From Rhizobium sp. BK196 (GTDB lineage Bacteria; Pseudomonadota; Alphaproteobacteria; Rhizobiales; Rhizobiaceae), in contig NZ_JACHZB010000002.1 in the NCBI RefSeq assembly GCF_014193255.1, positions 922,142 to 986,141 of the forward strand: 64,000 bases of DNA, given 5' to 3'. Below, piece after piece: positions 63,848 through 64,000 of this stretch (position 1 is the stretch's first letter; every line of letters starts with the position of its first letter). The translations under genes were made by a program, and so were the position numbers. Under the pieces are notes generated by a model that did no database searches, was not told the origin of the DNA, and was given only the letters and a program-made list of their open reading frames with translations.

Positions 63848-64000
63848 ATGAACATTCGTATGATGTTGCTTGGTTCCGCAGCTGCCCTCATCGCTGCACC
63901 GGCATTCGCAGCAGACGCAATCGTCGCTGCCGAGCCGGAACCGGTTGAGTACGTTCGCGTCTGCGACGCTTACGGCACCGGCTACTTCTACATCCCGGGC
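63848..64000 (+). CDS. ropA: RopA-type outer-membrane porin (3' truncated)
   Basis: The first 51 codons are present. The start [20 protein letters not shown] leads into a cleavage site at AFAAD. The mature N-terminus reads [26 protein letters not shown], which is the conserved beginning of alpha-proteobacterial trimeric porins (Rhizobium RopA, Brucella Omp2). GGAG lies 10 bp before the ATG. The cysteine in YVRVCDAYG is characteristic. The gene continues past the right edge. Confidence 0.92.
   Translation, partial: MNIRMMLLGSAAALIAAPAFAADAIVAAEPEPVEYVRVCDAYGTGYFYIPG

Overview
The window reads as chromosomal DNA of a member of the Rhizobiaceae (Rhizobium or a close relative). It is GC-rich, ends in the start of a RopA-type rhizobial porin, carries a rhizobial intergenic palindromic repeat after the GH94 gene, and is dense in ABC transporters. 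No tRNA, rRNA, CRISPR array, insertion sequence or phage gene was recognised.

Layout. 0-2 kb: the tail of a polyol/tagatose operon (GatZ-type aldolase subunit, then a UgpC-type ABC ATPase). 2-11.3 kb: single genes, namely a chemoreceptor with a CheR-docking tail, a LuxR-type regulator, an MFS exporter, an M24 peptidase, an orphan PhnM and an HtrA-like protease without signal peptide. 11.3-20.3 kb: a detoxification/redox block with an HLD-II haloalkane dehalogenase and its TetR regulator, Ohr, a two-component system, a Tat-exported hydrolase, a YeaO-like protein, a CcdA-thioredoxin-DipZ fusion and a secreted hydrolase. 20.3-26.4 kb: a ribose-type sugar ABC operon divergent from a LacI regulator, with two near-identical operators between them. 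26.4-28.7 kb: a YdeP-like molybdopterin oxidoreductase.

28.9-39.4 kb: nitrate assimilation. The regulators NasT (ANTAR) and NasS precede a perfect sigma-54 promoter, a roughly 270-nt leader ending in an intrinsic terminator, and the operon narK-nirB-nirD-nasA-cysG, mostly with overlapping or closely spaced genes. 39.4-41.3 kb: an AraC regulator divergent from an SDR, with two direct repeats 21 bp apart between them. 41.7-55.3 kb: glycan metabolism. A GH94-type phosphorylase is followed by a CUT1 ABC importer, a GH151-like protein, a LacI regulator, a TTG-start ATPase and a GH95 fucosidase; together they suggest uptake and trimming of a fucosylated oligosaccharide.

55.3-63.4 kb: an amide operon, amiC-amiR-dppC-dppB-dppA-fmdA-dppDF, with almost every junction overlapping. 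Its leader also holds an intrinsic terminator just before the first gene. The window therefore holds two independent circuits of the same design, each with a cytoplasmic solute-binding sensor, an ANTAR antiterminator and a leader terminator: one for nitrate and one predicted for amides. This parallel, and the coupling of AmiC/AmiR to an Opp/Dpp-type importer and a formamidase-family enzyme, is the most distinctive content here.
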